Below, piece after piece: positions 1 to 10,031 of a stretch of 64,000 nt of DNA. A program made the translations under genes and the position numbers. The notes beneath the pieces are model-generated. The model saw only the letters and a program-made list of their open reading frames with translations. It was not told the origin of the DNA and did not search any database. The number at the start of each line of letters is the position of its first letter. Positions within the stretch are counted from its first letter, which is position 1. Source of the stretch: Pomphorhynchus laevis (Eukaryota; Acanthocephala; Palaeacanthocephala; Echinorhynchida; Pomphorhynchidae); contig WNNJ02001922.1 in NCBI GenBank assembly GCA_012934845.2, positions 62,001 through 126,000 on the forward strand. The letters run 5' to 3'.

Positions 1-2
1 TT

Positions 3-452
3 GATGATATATGTGTATTTAATTCTAATAATTTTTATTCAATTAGTGAGCAAATTTATCCAGAAAGCCTTATTCTTAACAAAACCAATATTAATGATAA
101 AGAAGGTGTATATCTAGATATGAACATTAAATTAACATTAACTAAAACTACTATTAATTTATATCGTAAAGATGACATATTTAAATTTACAAGAAACATA
201 TTTTTGCATGAGCATTCATGCATACCATATAATATAAAATATAATACATTAAATAATGAAATTTTAAGAATTGCAACAATATGTAATGATATTGGCTTTC
301 TTCAAAATCATTTAAATAATTTAATAGATACATATTTTAAACTAGGTTACTATAAAAATAACATCAAGCAGAAAATAGTAAAATATATAAATCAACACAA
401 TAATATAAAGAATAAATTTAAACTTAAGTGGCAAATTTTTATGGATGGATAA
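3..452 (+). CDS. C-terminal fragment of a retroelement reverse transcriptase, cut by the window edge
   Basis: The frame is open from base 3 to the stop at 450-452; the first ATG, at 120, is internal, so the protein continues upstream of the window. It resembles the region just after the RT palm in Penelope-like and related metazoan RTs: a 'YPESLILNKTNI' strand, then 'YLDMNIKL', a 'LYRKDDIFKF' stretch, 'EILRIATICND', and a C-terminal 'LIDTYFKLGYYKNNIK' helix before a basic tail. Similar proteins have acidic/aromatic 'YDKRDDF' at the third block. No catalytic motif lies inside the window, so activity cannot be judged. The base composition is very AT-rich, like the surroundings. An M2 dispersed element follows the stop immediately. 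Assignment to Penelope rather than another RT class is a guess. Confidence 0.55.
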   Translation, partial: DDICVFNSNNFYSISEQIYPESLILNKTNINDKEGVYLDMNIKLTLTKTTINLYRKDDIFKFTRNIFLHEHSCIPYNIKYNTLNNEILRIATICNDIGFLQNHLNNLIDTYFKLGYYKNNIKQKIVKYINQHNNIKNKFKLKWQIFMDG

Positions 453-454
453 TA

Positions 455-660
455 AATAATATACTTTGCATTAGAATAAGATACTAGATAGTTATTTCAG
501 AGGAAATACATCATTAGCATGTATTTGGCCCCGCTGCTATGTTGGGTAGAGGAGTTAGGGGCCGAAACCTGATAGCATAGCAGTTCCTCCTGATGACCTC
601 TAATTCTTATTCTGATACAACGTCTGTTATTTATTAGTCAATTCATAAAAATGACGTTTA
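455..660 (-). mobile_element. M2 short dispersed element, copy 1
   Basis: On the minus strand this aligns by eye with 13745-13930. Shared blocks are ATGAATTGACTAATAAATAA at one end, GTCATCAGGAGGA next to CTGCTATG in the middle, and ACATAGCAGCG followed by AAATACA further on. CTGCTATG and CATAGCAG can pair as a hairpin. There is no ORF. It is probably a non-autonomous element, either MITE-like or the terminal part of a larger element. Confidence 0.5.
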
Positions 661-1424
661 TTTTAAATTTTATTTTTTTTTTTATTTTTTAACTTGATTA
701 AAATTATAGAAAATCTAAAAACAATTATTAATTTTATTATTTAATTATTAAATTTTGATTTAGCATTATTATGTTTTGTTTATTTTATAATTATATAACA
801 ATACGTAGACTCAGTTAGCTGATAATCGTGTTATAAAAATGCGATTGGACTAAGAGTGATCTGTTTTATTCAATTCTACATAAGAATAAAATCAAATCAC
901 TTGACTGGAGGTGACATATTTTATACTGTGATAAATTAGGACCGTAAGATGCGACATTAAAACTATGGAGAGTTAAAGACGAGAAAGGCTTCCGGTGAAC
1001 AAGACTCAGTGATACGAGATTTTTGATGTACGCAAATTATGGAGAAACTACAATGCCACAACCAATACATTCTTAATGTGATTTCAGACTTATCTATAAC
1101 TGATAAGTTATAGGTGTGCCTTTGGTATACTTATGCCGTCACCGGACTAGTATTCTATTCTAGAAGACGTATCACAAAGCAAAGACTATTTTTTAAGCAC
1201 TTTATGTAAAGGTTGCCGAACATCGTGAGCTGCGATTGGCACCTACCTCAGGTTTGTGGCAAACCCTGGGTGGCTAAATCGCAAAAGACTTGAAAGGACC
1301 TGATCTCTACACTCATCTGAACGAAGACAGAGTAAGTAAAAGGAAAAGTAGAATTTATTTGTCATTTTTTATATTACTTTTTCTATGCTGTCTAATTTAT
1401 ATATTAAAAACCTTTATTATACTC
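661..1424. other. AT-rich intergenic stretch
   Basis: Homopolymer-rich A/T sequence to about 780, then unique-looking sequence. I see no credible ORF, RNA gene or repeat that recurs elsewhere in the window. Confidence 0.4.
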
Positions 1425-2910
1425 ATCCTCAGATTGGATGAGGTGTTGAACGATGTTATGAAGCTCGATACGTTTACATCTCCGGGACCAAACAATATTG
1501 CCCCCTTCCTAGTCAAATCCCTAGCGAACGTAATGAGTAATGTTTGAACTATGTTCTTCAGATACAGCTTGGACACATCTTGGATTCCTGACAGTTTGAA
1601 ATGTGCAATTGTGGTGCCTATTCCCAAAAAGCATTCTGCTAGCTTTTGCGCGGACATTCGATCCATTAGCTTGACCAGCGTATTCTGCAAACTTTAAGAA
1701 AGAATCATTGCTAGTAGAATCAGGGATCATTTGGATCGTAATCACATATTGATTAAATCTCAACATGGTTTCAGGATAGGACGTATACTGTATCACTATG
1801 GATTCTATTTATATATTTATGAGTGGGTCAGGCAATTTCTATCGAATAGGTCTTTCCGAGTTTGTGTAAGAGTGTGTTTTCTTATTCAGTGAATGTTAAT
1901 ACTGGTGTACCGCAGGGATCAGTCCTTAGCCCACTGGTCTTTATACTCTTCATTAATGATCTGCGAATCCGCTTATCAAGCTCTCATCTAGCTTTTGCAG
2001 ACGATATAAAGATCTGGTCGATCATTAAAAGTCCTGCTGATCGAGTATCGTTACAAAATGATCTAAAATCTCTGATCAAGTGGTGCGATTCTACCGAACT
2101 ATGGTTGAATGTTGATGTGTCCTAATGCAACTAGGTCGCCCTATTGAAACTCTACGGTACTATATTGGAGATATTAACTTAAAGGAAGTGTCTCATCATC
2201 AGGATTTAGGGATTATTGTCCATCGATCCCAAAAACAAAGTTGAACACCGACTTCTTTCTAGGTAAAGCTACTAGGGCGTAATATTGTATTAAAAGTGCA
2301 TTCCTCAGGTTAAGCTGTCACATGTTCAAGAGGTTATTCATCTCCATCGTCAGGCCACACTTAGTGTACTGCATTCAGGCTTGTTTCCCTGTCACGAAGC
2401 AAGAACTATTAGACCTGGAGTCTATTCTTAGGCGCGGATCGAGGCTCTGTATTGGATTAAATGGTATTGACTATTATGTACGTCTAAATCGTATTGGGCT
2501 GTTGTCGGTACGTGAGAGGTTCATATCCTTGGAAATGCTGTGTATATGGCATATGTCGAATGATGCGGTGGGTTATCCTACTGATGTAATCAAAGCGGGT
2601 AGGTAAGTTGCGGGGACAAGCAGAGTCATGTATAAATTTGGATTTAGCGGATTACCAAAAGTGTGTAGACTCTCGAGGAGAGGAATTAACATGTGGAATT
2701 CGTTGCCTGAGGAAGTCGTTGCAGTCCCCAGTTTGAGAACGTTTAAATCACGATGCTACAAATGGATACGTGAACAATGCCGCCATTCAACACTACCACT
2801 GGAATACCCTAATTAGCTACGTTGACTGACCATTTGCTTTTCTTCTTTTTTGGACTCTGCCTGAATAGCCTTGTGGCTTTGGTATGTATTGGAATAATAA
2901 TTTGAACACA
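1425..2910 (+). pseudogene. CR1-H LINE: RT and C-terminal region, decayed
   Basis: The open pieces in three frames follow RT order. A 'SPGPNNIAPFL' block (about 1480) is followed by 'AIVVPIPKK' and 'ISLTSVFCKL' (about 1600-1690), 'QHGF' (about 1760), 'GVPQGSVLSPLVFILFINDL' (1905-1965) and 'FADDIKIW' (1994-2017, the catalytic aspartate pair intact). After that come the thumb and C-terminal region (2322-2816). Stops and frameshifts interrupt it at several points, including a TGA near 1546. ORF1 and the endonuclease are missing, so the copy is 5'-truncated. A 3' UTR of about 95 bp follows the stop at 2816 and ends near GGCTTTGGTATG. A second copy of the same 3' part is at 44310-44955. The family is CR1-like by RT motifs. 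Confidence 0.85.
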
Positions 2911-2924
2911 CACCGCCATACCAT

Positions 2925-2995
2925 AATAATTATTATAATAAACAAAAGCAAATGAGCTACAAGCTCGTGTCGCTTACAAGACATGATAAAATAAA
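2925..2995 (-). mobile_element. Solo 3' end of CR1-C
   Basis: The reverse complement carries TTGTAAGCGACACGAG, then GTAGCTCATTTGCTT and an ATAATAATT tail. It is nearly identical to the 3' UTR at 12225-12285. This is an extreme 5' truncation of the element whose RT lies at 10461-12165. Confidence 0.75.
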
Positions 2996-3589
2996 AATAA
3001 TAGTTGAAAAGGGAATGTAAAATTTCCACTTCAATTTATTTAAGGGTTATTTAATTTGTTGTTCGTTGACTTTTAAGAAAGAAAAACATCCCGCTTCGTT
3101 GTCTTCTTATTTAAATTAATTAGAACATGAAAATAATTATTACATGCAGTCCATCACAAGTTAAAAAAATAGTAAAGCATCATAATGACAGTTAAACATT
3201 ATAATTAAATTGATTTCTTAGGGATTTTGGTACTTGAATTGACAGGCTATTCCAATAATAAGTAGCTAACCCACTTATAGTCGAACAAATGCACCATAAT
3301 TTAACCACATATGTTAAAACTAACACAGCCGTCCAAATTCACAAATATGACGAAATATAATGTAGAAGTTAGCATGGGACAGTTAACGCTGCTTGAATAC
3401 AACATAGCTCAGTTTTTATAAGATAATGCTCGATTATAAGCATCTTTTAACGGGAGAGGCAGACATTGTACAAAAAGTTGTTAAAGGATCTAACAAGTCG
3501 AGAACTACTTCGTAATATAAATTCATATTTAATATTTTTTGTAGAAGCTGAGAAAAATAAAATGGCTATTTAAACATAATTGGATAGGG
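2996..3589. other. Intergenic, no gene seen
   Basis: AT-rich sequence without a credible ORF or recurring repeat. Confidence 0.35.
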
Positions 3590-3720
3590 GTACTCTATGA
3601 AACAACATGCAAAATCCACTTCTCATTTAAGTATCATACTGAACACATGATAATTCCTAGCATGCCCTAACATTTGATTACATATTTATTTATAATTGCA
3701 AATACACGCCTATGCGCGCT
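3590..3720 (-). repeat. LINE tail plus shared downstream flank (matches 7085-7236)
   Basis: On the minus strand the L2-type tail (GCGCGC...GTATTTGCA) runs into about 100 bp also found downstream of the tail at 7085-7236 in the opposite orientation. Shared words include GCATGCTAGGAATTATCA and GTGGATTTTGCATGTTGTTT. The homology therefore continues past the usual LINE 3' end. Confidence 0.65.
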
Positions 3721-5620
3721 TACAAGGCCATGTAGAAGAAATAGAACAAACAAATACGAAAACAAAAATTAGAATGTAAAATGAAAATGTTGATGAAATT
3801 GAAGCAAGTATATTGAAAATAAAGGAGATACGTGGAATGTGGTAAGGCGTCGGGAAGGGGTAAATGAGGGAATGCATTTCTTGATTTAATGTGAAGAAGC
3901 CCTAGTGCAGGAACGTATACGTTGTTTGAAGAAGGGAAGCGACGAGAAAGAACGGTCGTATGCTGGCAAAGAATTCCAGGCAAGTAGAGCAGCGACGATG
4001 AAAGAGCGGATGCTAGGTTGAGTGCGGAGGGACGTCAAGAAGCAGAGAATTGCTTGATCGCAGAGCCAAGAGGTCAGAACTCTAATCATCAAGATAACCA
4101 AGGTGTAAATAGAATGGTGAGTGACAAAATAGAAGACGAAGTGTAACAATACGCAAACGAAATTCAACACGGAGGTTAATTGTGAGCCAAGATAGGATAG
4201 GAATCACGGAGAGACGGACCCGGAACGGTATGCAACGTTGATATCCAGAGTGATCGGGCTAGAACAACGACAAGTGATCAATTCAAAAGAGCAAGGACTA
4301 AAAGATGGAATGATTTTACAAAGAGACGCTGGGTTACGGCGAATGCGACAATGCCCTAATGATTAGAGAATTTAGAAGGGGATGAGTTGAGGGGCGGGCG
4401 GATTCGAATATTAAGCAACCGGCATAGAGCAAACAGCGAATTGAGATGTCGTCGGAATCGGAGTGCCAGGATTCGGTGACGCAGAAAAGATCGATAGATT
4501 GCTTCGTGAATAGGTTGAGGATAAGATCGGATTTATGGAAAATAGATCTATCGTTGATGAAGCCGAGCCGGAAGACGTGTGTGGTGGTGATGAAAGGGGC
4601 TTGCGGAGAAGACATATAGTGAAGATGAAGCGCCATCGAATGTTAGGGCGAGTGTGGACAACTTGAAAATTTCCGTCTATGTTTAGGATGGAGAGGAATG
4701 TTGCGCCGTTTTCCTAGCGACGGTGTTTTTCGATGCGGGCAGAAGAAAGTTGAGCGATTTCGGAAGGGGTGCGATCGGAAAAATTTCGATTGCTTGAAGA
4801 AGACATGAGTTCAAGTCGTTATGAGGGAGCAACGGACGAGTAAGAGCGATGCTTGAAAATAATTTTCAGGAGAGGAGGCTGAGAAGGATTAGATTGAAAT
4901 TTTTTAGGCGAATGAATGCAACAGAAGAGATATCTTTGAAAAGGGATGTATTTTTTTCGCAAGAACAAGAGACGATAAGATCAATCTGAAGGCGGAAGCA
5001 TTGTGGTCGAGACGTGATTGTGGAGATAAGGAGGTGAAAGGAGTGATATTAGTGACGATGACGCAATGATCGCGAGATTGAAAGCGTTTCCGTAAAGGAA
5101 GACGAGTGACGTGAGTGGTTGATATCACGATAGGAGAGCTGGCAGTTGAGAATTTGAAGAAAGTTGGTTTAATTGCGGGAGACACAGAGGATAAAGATAA
5201 TATAGATGGTGGCAGGCGATGTGGTAAATGCTATGAGTAAGAAGATCGTGGAGTTGGTGGAAGTTATTTTTATCTATGAGTGTAGGCTATTTAAAAACGA
5301 GACAAAAGGGCAGGACGGGGTGTCGGGAAGTGAAAATGGCATGGGTGGGATGTGTATATTGTGACAGGATCAGTGGGTGGAGAAAGGCCATTGGAAACGA
5401 TGGGGTTAGTTTGAGTATGCGTGTTGGATGTTGATATGTGCTTATGTGAGAGGTTGCGGATAAATTTGTTTGCACAAAATCCGCATAGGAAGTCTTCTTT
5501 AGACTTAGTTGTCGCAGACAATTGTTGTCCAGACGCTGCAGTCGTGTGTCGAGCACTGTACTTGCAATTAAGCATCGTTGGCGTCGGTCGTGGCTGTTTT
5601 CTTACGCCCTCCCATTAATG
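3721..5620 (-). pseudogene. Rearranged L2-A/F LINE: ORF1 and endonuclease joined to a 3' end
   Basis: Read on the minus strand. ORF1 is at 5575-4904: an N-terminal 'FLCGFCANKF' cysteine pair typical of the PHD-like finger of L2/CR1 ORF1, then serine/proline-rich sequence and 'RKRFQSRDHCVIVTNI', which matches L2-A ORF1 at 53349-54533. The start of the endonuclease follows (4636-4334; 'LNLFTKQSIDLFCVTESW', compare 53119 downward). At about 4190-4260 the sequence jumps to the C-terminal RT tail and 3' end (4170-3721; 'LAWNSLPAYDRSF', 'NNVYVPALGLLH'). The RT core is absent, so this is an internally deleted or recombined copy. Several frameshifts are present, and its 3' part is F-type. Confidence 0.75.
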
Positions 5621-5639
5621 CCCTTGTGTGTTTAAGCTG

Positions 5640-5712
5640 TTAAGCTGCAACTGATTGAATCAACCTGTAACTGATTGATACGATCTGCAACTGATTGAAT
5701 TGATCTGTAATG
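5640..5712. repeat. Short imperfect tandem repeat, about 21-bp unit x3
   Basis: Three copies of a unit containing TGYAACTGATTGA separated by ATCWRYCTG-like spacers. Non-coding. Confidence 0.6.
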
Positions 5713-5759
5713 TATTTTATCTTTTTGATTTTTTATCTCTTTTATTTATATAAAACAAG

Positions 5760-6645
5760 TCACAGGGAAGAAGAGAGAAAAGAGGACTTAAACGGGGTCT
5801 TGTGGAACACCGTGCGAGATGAAAGAATATTTAAAAAACAATATTTTAACGTGGCAAATGCGTGCCAGCGCACGCTTACATGACCACAACAAAACAAAAA
5901 TGTAAATCATGTGTCGAGAAGGTGTGAAAGGAGGTGTTTGAATGTGATAAAAGAGGGAGCGCGGCGGACGTCGAGTAGGAGCTGATTCCAGGCCAGTGAG
6001 GCGGCGGCGAGGAAGGATCGGAGACCGTAGTTGTTGGATTAATTGGGAACGTGGAGTAAGAGGGTATGACGGGAACGCAGCGATAGCGAGGTGGGACGAG
6101 AGTCGTCTAAGAAAGAAAGGTTGATGAACGATGGGGAGCCGACAGCGATGAGACGAAAAGTTACGAGAAGGCGGAGTTTGATGCGGATGTGGATGGTGGG
6201 CCAGGAGAGTTGGGCAAGATATGTGGATATGTGGTCAAAGCAAAGGAGACGAAAGAGCACTCATACGGCGCAGTAGATAAAGTGTTGTAGGGGTAGGATG
6301 ATGGATTTTGGAGAATTGGCGAAAAGACTGAGGCAGCAATCGATTTTAGGGAAAATAAGCGATGAAAGAAGAGACATACAAGAACGGAAGTCGATAAGGG
6401 GGCGGATACAGCGGATGTCACTGAGAATTAAGATAGATAAGCGGACCTTGTCACGGACGAAGGGTTTAAGGGAAAGGTGACCATCGAAATGGAAGCCAAA
6501 AAGTGAGATTGTGTACTATGGGGATGATCGATGAGGCAAAATATACAGTGGGAGGAGATATGTTTGGTTTACGGGGTAGGATCCACATTATTTTAGACTT
6601 GTCGGGGTTTAGAACGAGATGGAGATTGGAGAGACGTCCCAAAGA
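5760..6645 (-). pseudogene. L2-A LINE 3' half
   Basis: The 3' hairpin (GCGTGC/GCACGC arms) is at about 5872-5890. Upstream on the minus strand come the C-terminal RT region ('AVGSPSFINLSFLDD', 'LAQLSWPTIHIRI', 6260-6039) and the segment after the catalytic site ('LHLVLNPDKSKIMWILP', about 6590-6640). A 'GVPQGSVLGP'-coding scrap lies beyond the tail at about 5760-5830. The YADD box is not present. Frameshifts separate the pieces. The sequence follows the full-length copy at 50151-54722 closely until about 6645, where it changes to an L2-F segment. Confidence 0.75.
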
Positions 6646-7010
6646 GGAGTCCTCTTCTAACGCCCGGAAGAGGACGTTAGAAAAGGACGTATGTTGGCTG
6701 CTTTTCAGTCCTCTGAAAAATGCAGATACGAATAGAACAATTGAAAGGGATTGTAAGGAACTGTGATATGATGGAATGAATAGATGAAGAGAAGTTAGAG
6801 TGAACACTAAAAGAGCGTTTGGAGAGGTAAGATGTGAACCAGGCTACAATAAGAATTGAAAAATTAGTCGTGACGAAGTCGAGATAGTGGAACAAAATGA
6901 TCAACAATATCAAACGCAGAAGACAGGTCAGGAGAGATTACGACACTACATAGTTTCATATCGCGGATTTGAAATAGATCACTGAAAGCTTTTAGACCAA
7001 AAAGTTCAGT
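6646..7010 (-). pseudogene. L2-F LINE: RT palm fragment
   Basis: On the minus strand 'LSSAFDIVDH' (about 6900-6950) precedes 'WFTSYLSKRSFSVHSN' (about 6800-6850), the order expected for RT palm regions in L2-type elements. A GTCCTCTTC/GAAGAGGAC hairpin sits at about 6649-6676. The segment 6650-6790 is also present, diverged, at 7225-7385. It is probably part of the same host element as 7237-9300. Confidence 0.6.
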
Positions 7011-7059
7011 AGTGTGATTATTATAAAATGGATTTTTAAAAGGGGATATATTGTTTTCT

Positions 7060-7236
7060 TATTTGTTTTTACTTTTTCTACGTGGTATTGTAAGTGCGCA
7101 TAAGCGTGCATTTGCCACTACAAATAAACATGTTGTTGTAAGCAAATGTAAGCGCATGCTAGGAATTATCAGGCGTTCAATATGATACTCGAATAAGAGG
7201 TGGATTTTGCATGTTGTTTCAGAGTAGCCCGAAAAG
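7060..7236 (+). mobile_element. L2-F type 3' tail plus shared flank
   Basis: A hairpin-bearing tail (GTGCGC, ATAA, GCGTGC, then ATTTGCCACT) is followed by the same flank as 3590-3720 in inverted orientation. It interrupts the minus-strand L2-F element, so it looks like a later insertion or duplication. Confidence 0.6.
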
Positions 7237-7860
7237 GACTATGTTGGCTGACGTCTTCTAACGTCGCGAAGAAGAGGTATGTTGGTTGCTTTTCAGTTCT
7301 TTGTAAAAATGCAATTACGAATAGAACAATTGAAAAGGGTTGTAAGGAACTGTGATATGACGGAATGAATAGATTTAAGTACATCCGTAGAGATAGGATC
7401 GGCAGGCAAAGAGGTATTGGGTATAGAGAGAGCATAACCTTATATACTGTTAGAAGAAACAGGAAGAAATAGAATAGCTCGGGAAGAAATTTGCATGATG
7501 AGCAAGACGAGAATTGATTATTTACATTTATAGAGGAGATGATCGTAGTGATTTTTGACTGAAAATAAGAAGAGAACTCGTGGTGATCGATGAAGTGAAC
7601 ATTAGAAGTGCTAGCAAGAAGAGAATTGAAAGTTCTCCAAGTATACTTTTGATCGGTAGATTATGCAATCTTGTTTTGCCAAACAGTTTACACTTATCAC
7701 GGAGAAGAGAAAATGAGAGCGTCGAAGATTTAAGTAATGAGCACGATGACTAAAGATAGAAGTGTAACCACGTTTGAGAAAACGAAGACCGACTCTAGAA
7801 GAATGACGTAGAATGCGCTTAGAAATTTTACAGTCAGAGTCGAATCATGGGACACACGAG
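7237..7860 (-). pseudogene. L2-F LINE: linker between endonuclease and RT
   Basis: Minus-strand pieces such as 'ISKRILRHSSRVG' (about 7820-7850) and 'LNLRRSHFLLLRDKC' (about 7690-7740) match the linker of the full-length L2-A copy ('LSKRRLRHAFRV', 'LALRRSHLNLLRTKC' near 52150-52010). Frames are broken. The linker continues at 8246 on the far side of a JE insertion. Confidence 0.6.
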
Positions 7861-7861
7861 G

Positions 7862-8245
7862 AGCTTTAGGAATTCGGGACTAATGAGCTGGTCGGCGAAA
7901 GCTGACCTGGATAGACTTAAACGCATCCTGAAGAAAGCTAGGTGGGCCCTGAAACGCGCTTAGCATCAGTCGTCGAATGGGAAACCCAAGTGCGCCTCTG
8001 GGGTACTTGGGCTATCTCGGGATTAGTCTTCTTTTCGAGAGGACGTCCACCAGAGCAAATACTAAGGTTTCTCAAGCTCCTCATCTCGCGATTACCAAGC
8101 ATAGTCCGCCTCGATTGGATTCATCGGGTGGGTGAAAGATCATGGGTGGTTCAGTCGGAGTGCGGCGTGTTGAATTGGCTGGATAGCTCAGATCCCGCTG
8201 AACCTGAGGCCGTGACAATATTTTGGAGACTATAGAGCTCATTGG
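7862..8245 (+). mobile_element. JE LINE 3' fragment nested in L2-F
   Basis: From GGTCGGCGAAAGCTGACCTG (about 7890) onward it matches the 3' ends of both long JE copies (33300-33640 plus; 26460-26190 minus) and the fragment at 23601-24065. The frame encodes the RT C-terminus ('LDRLKRILKKARW' equivalent). L2-F sequence lies on both sides, so this is a 5'-truncated insertion. Exact ends and target duplication are uncertain; GAGCT occurs near both edges. Confidence 0.7.
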
Positions 8246-8448
8246 TGAAAAGTGTGAATATACTATCAGCTGTCAAAAAGGTTGCATAATACGATAAGAG
8301 TGCAAAATCAAGAATTGTGGAGCGCAAGAGAGTAAAGTCGAGGAGTTGCCATTATTGACTTAAAGTAGGAGAGGTGCGAACATGAGAGAATGGGATAGTG
8401 ATATTAACAAAGATAAGAAAATAATAGGAAAAACCAGGATCTGAGATT
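8246..8448 (-). pseudogene. L2-F LINE: end of endonuclease and start of linker
   Basis: On the minus strand 'ISDPGFSYYFLI' (about 8445-8410) corresponds to 'ISDPGLSDHFLI' in L2-A (about 52440). 'LDFTLLRSTIL' (about 8320) corresponds to 'LDLSLLRSALL'. It continues the endonuclease at 8616-9300 once the small insertion at 8449-8615 is removed. Confidence 0.65.
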
Positions 8449-8615
8449 AAAAAAAGGATTTATTTTAACGTAGCAAATGCGTGCCAGCGCACGCTTACAT
8501 GACCACAACAAAACAAGACTGGGAATCAGGTGTCGAGAAGGTGTGAACGGAGGAGATGTTTGAATTTGATAAAGGAGGGGGCGCGGCGGACGTCGAGAGG
8601 GAGTTGATTCCAGAA
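8449..8615 (-). mobile_element. Short L2-A 3' end inserted with a 6-bp duplication
   Basis: This is a 3' UTR with the GCGTGC/GCACGC hairpin plus about 80 bp of ORF2 end ('PLLYQIQTSPPF', 'STPSRRPP'). GAGATT occurs at 8443-8448 and again at 8616-8621, and the host endonuclease frame resumes on the other side. These are the expected marks of target-primed insertion of a severely 5'-truncated copy. Confidence 0.7.
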
Positions 8616-9300
8616 GAGATTGCAGAAGAAGCGTATGCAATGAAAATGTTGGAAAAGCGATAATATCAAGAGAGCCACCAGGAATATGGGTGAGGAGGTT
8701 TATTAATAAATGTTGGCTAAAATCGGACAAGACTTATAAGATTTACGGAATCTGAATCAGAGGGGCGATGTAGACGGATGTTGCAATCACGAACGACAAT
8801 AAAAGGTAAATAAGAAAGTGAATGATTTGATACTCGATCGGCGAATTTATTGAAAAATAAGCAAGACGGTTGAGACAAACCTTGGCGATAGACGATTGCA
8901 AGTTGAATAGAAAAAGGGAATGAAAATTTACAAAGGAGCAATTCAAATGTAGTACATAATAAGGTGAAACCAATTTTCGCACGAGACGAAGGGATCTGAG
9001 CGAAGGCGACGATTCTGCCATGATTAGAAGTATATGATTTTGTTGAGTCAATGGGGCAAGCAGAGTCAACAAGAGAAAATTTGAAGGAACGTACATTACG
9101 GATTGCAACGTCGTCAGAACCGGTATGCCTGGATCCAGTGAGACATAAAAGATCTATTGATTGTTGTGCGAAGAGATCGATAAGTCAGTTTTGTGAAGAA
9201 TTGAACGGGTGTTAAGAAGAGCTAGACGAAAAGATCGTTTTGTTTTATTTTTAGCTAGAGAAGGTGATGATGAGGAGATACAGGTCCCAACAGATTTTTG
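8616..9300 (-). pseudogene. L2-F LINE: apurinic-like endonuclease domain
   Basis: Minus-strand pieces run 'LRSLRLVRKLVSPYYV' (about 9000), 'IQLAIVYRQG' (about 8900), 'FADRVSNHSLSYLPFIVVRD' (about 8800) and 'GGSLDIIAFPTF' (about 8670). They match, in order, 'ASLRKINPPFSP', 'LDLAIVYRPG', 'SLVLGDFN' and 'GGALDIITVPDHF' of L2-A. The key LGDFN motif has decayed. This is the 5' part of the host element whose remainder lies at 8448-6646. Confidence 0.65.
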
Positions 9301-9362
9301 GACGTAGATGGACTACATGAAAAATTTTATTCACATTTTTGATGGCAAGAGATTACACCATG

Positions 9363-9596
9363 TTAGTTTAGAATCGATGTCCATTTGAAGAGCATTGAGG
9401 TCATCAGAAAACAATACACTAATTTCTTACTACACCTTATGTTTGAGTCATTATACTGTTCTTTAACGTTAGAACTAAACTTTCTCTTGTGGAATTTTCT
9501 AATTATCATGTGGATAGTATTTTTATTCAATTGTTTGCGATGTGACTTCGGGATGCGTCGCCAAAAATAATCCGAACGTGATCTTTCAGGAATCAT
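9363..9596 (-). CDS. Small basic ORF, coding status uncertain
   Basis: A 77-codon ATG-started ORF rich in Arg/Lys/Ser at its N-terminus ('ERSRSDYFWRRIPKSHRK'), flanked by AT-rich DNA. I recognise no family and no homologous frame elsewhere in the window. An antisense 61-aa ORF overlaps it and is probably its shadow. It could be a chance ORF, an exon or a transposon remnant. Confidence 0.2.
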   Translation of the reverse strand: MIPERSRSDYFWRRIPKSHRKQLNKNTIHMIIRKFHKRKFSSNVKEQYNDSNIRCSKKLVYCFLMTSMLFKWTSILN

Positions 9597-9599
9597 ATT

Positions 9600-10031
9600 T
9601 AAAAAAATATTTTGAAATTTAAAGTCTTTTTATTTTACTGCGTCTCAAAAATATAAATATTTTGGACTATGTATAAATGATAAATAATCGAAATATCAAT
9701 ATTTTTGAATATTGTACAAAAAATTCAAAAATATACAAAAAATGCAGTTGTTTAAGAAATTTATCGTTTTCTCTAATTTGCATAAATGATGCTTAATATA
9801 TTTATTTTGAGATTATTCAAGTAATGAGTATTACACAAAAGTATACATTTAAAATTAAAATTGTGTTGATATATGCCGTCCGCTAGACTTGTTTTAATTC
9901 ACAGTAACAAAACTTATGTTCGGATGCTCTCAAGTCAATCGCTAACTTCCTAAAACTGCTCTCCCTCATGCTAACAACAAATAAACAGTTAAAATATTCA
10001 ACATTTAGCGATCAAATTTCACCATAAATCA
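9600..10031. other. AT-rich spacer
   Basis: No ORF or known repeat until ATTTCACCATAAATCAG, which appears at about 10016 and again at 10044 at the start of the tandem block. Confidence 0.35.

Noticed and set aside
1397-1796. Overlapping minus-strand ORFs of 91-97 codons
   Set aside because: They lie antisense to the CR1-H RT, whose motifs are readable on the plus strand.
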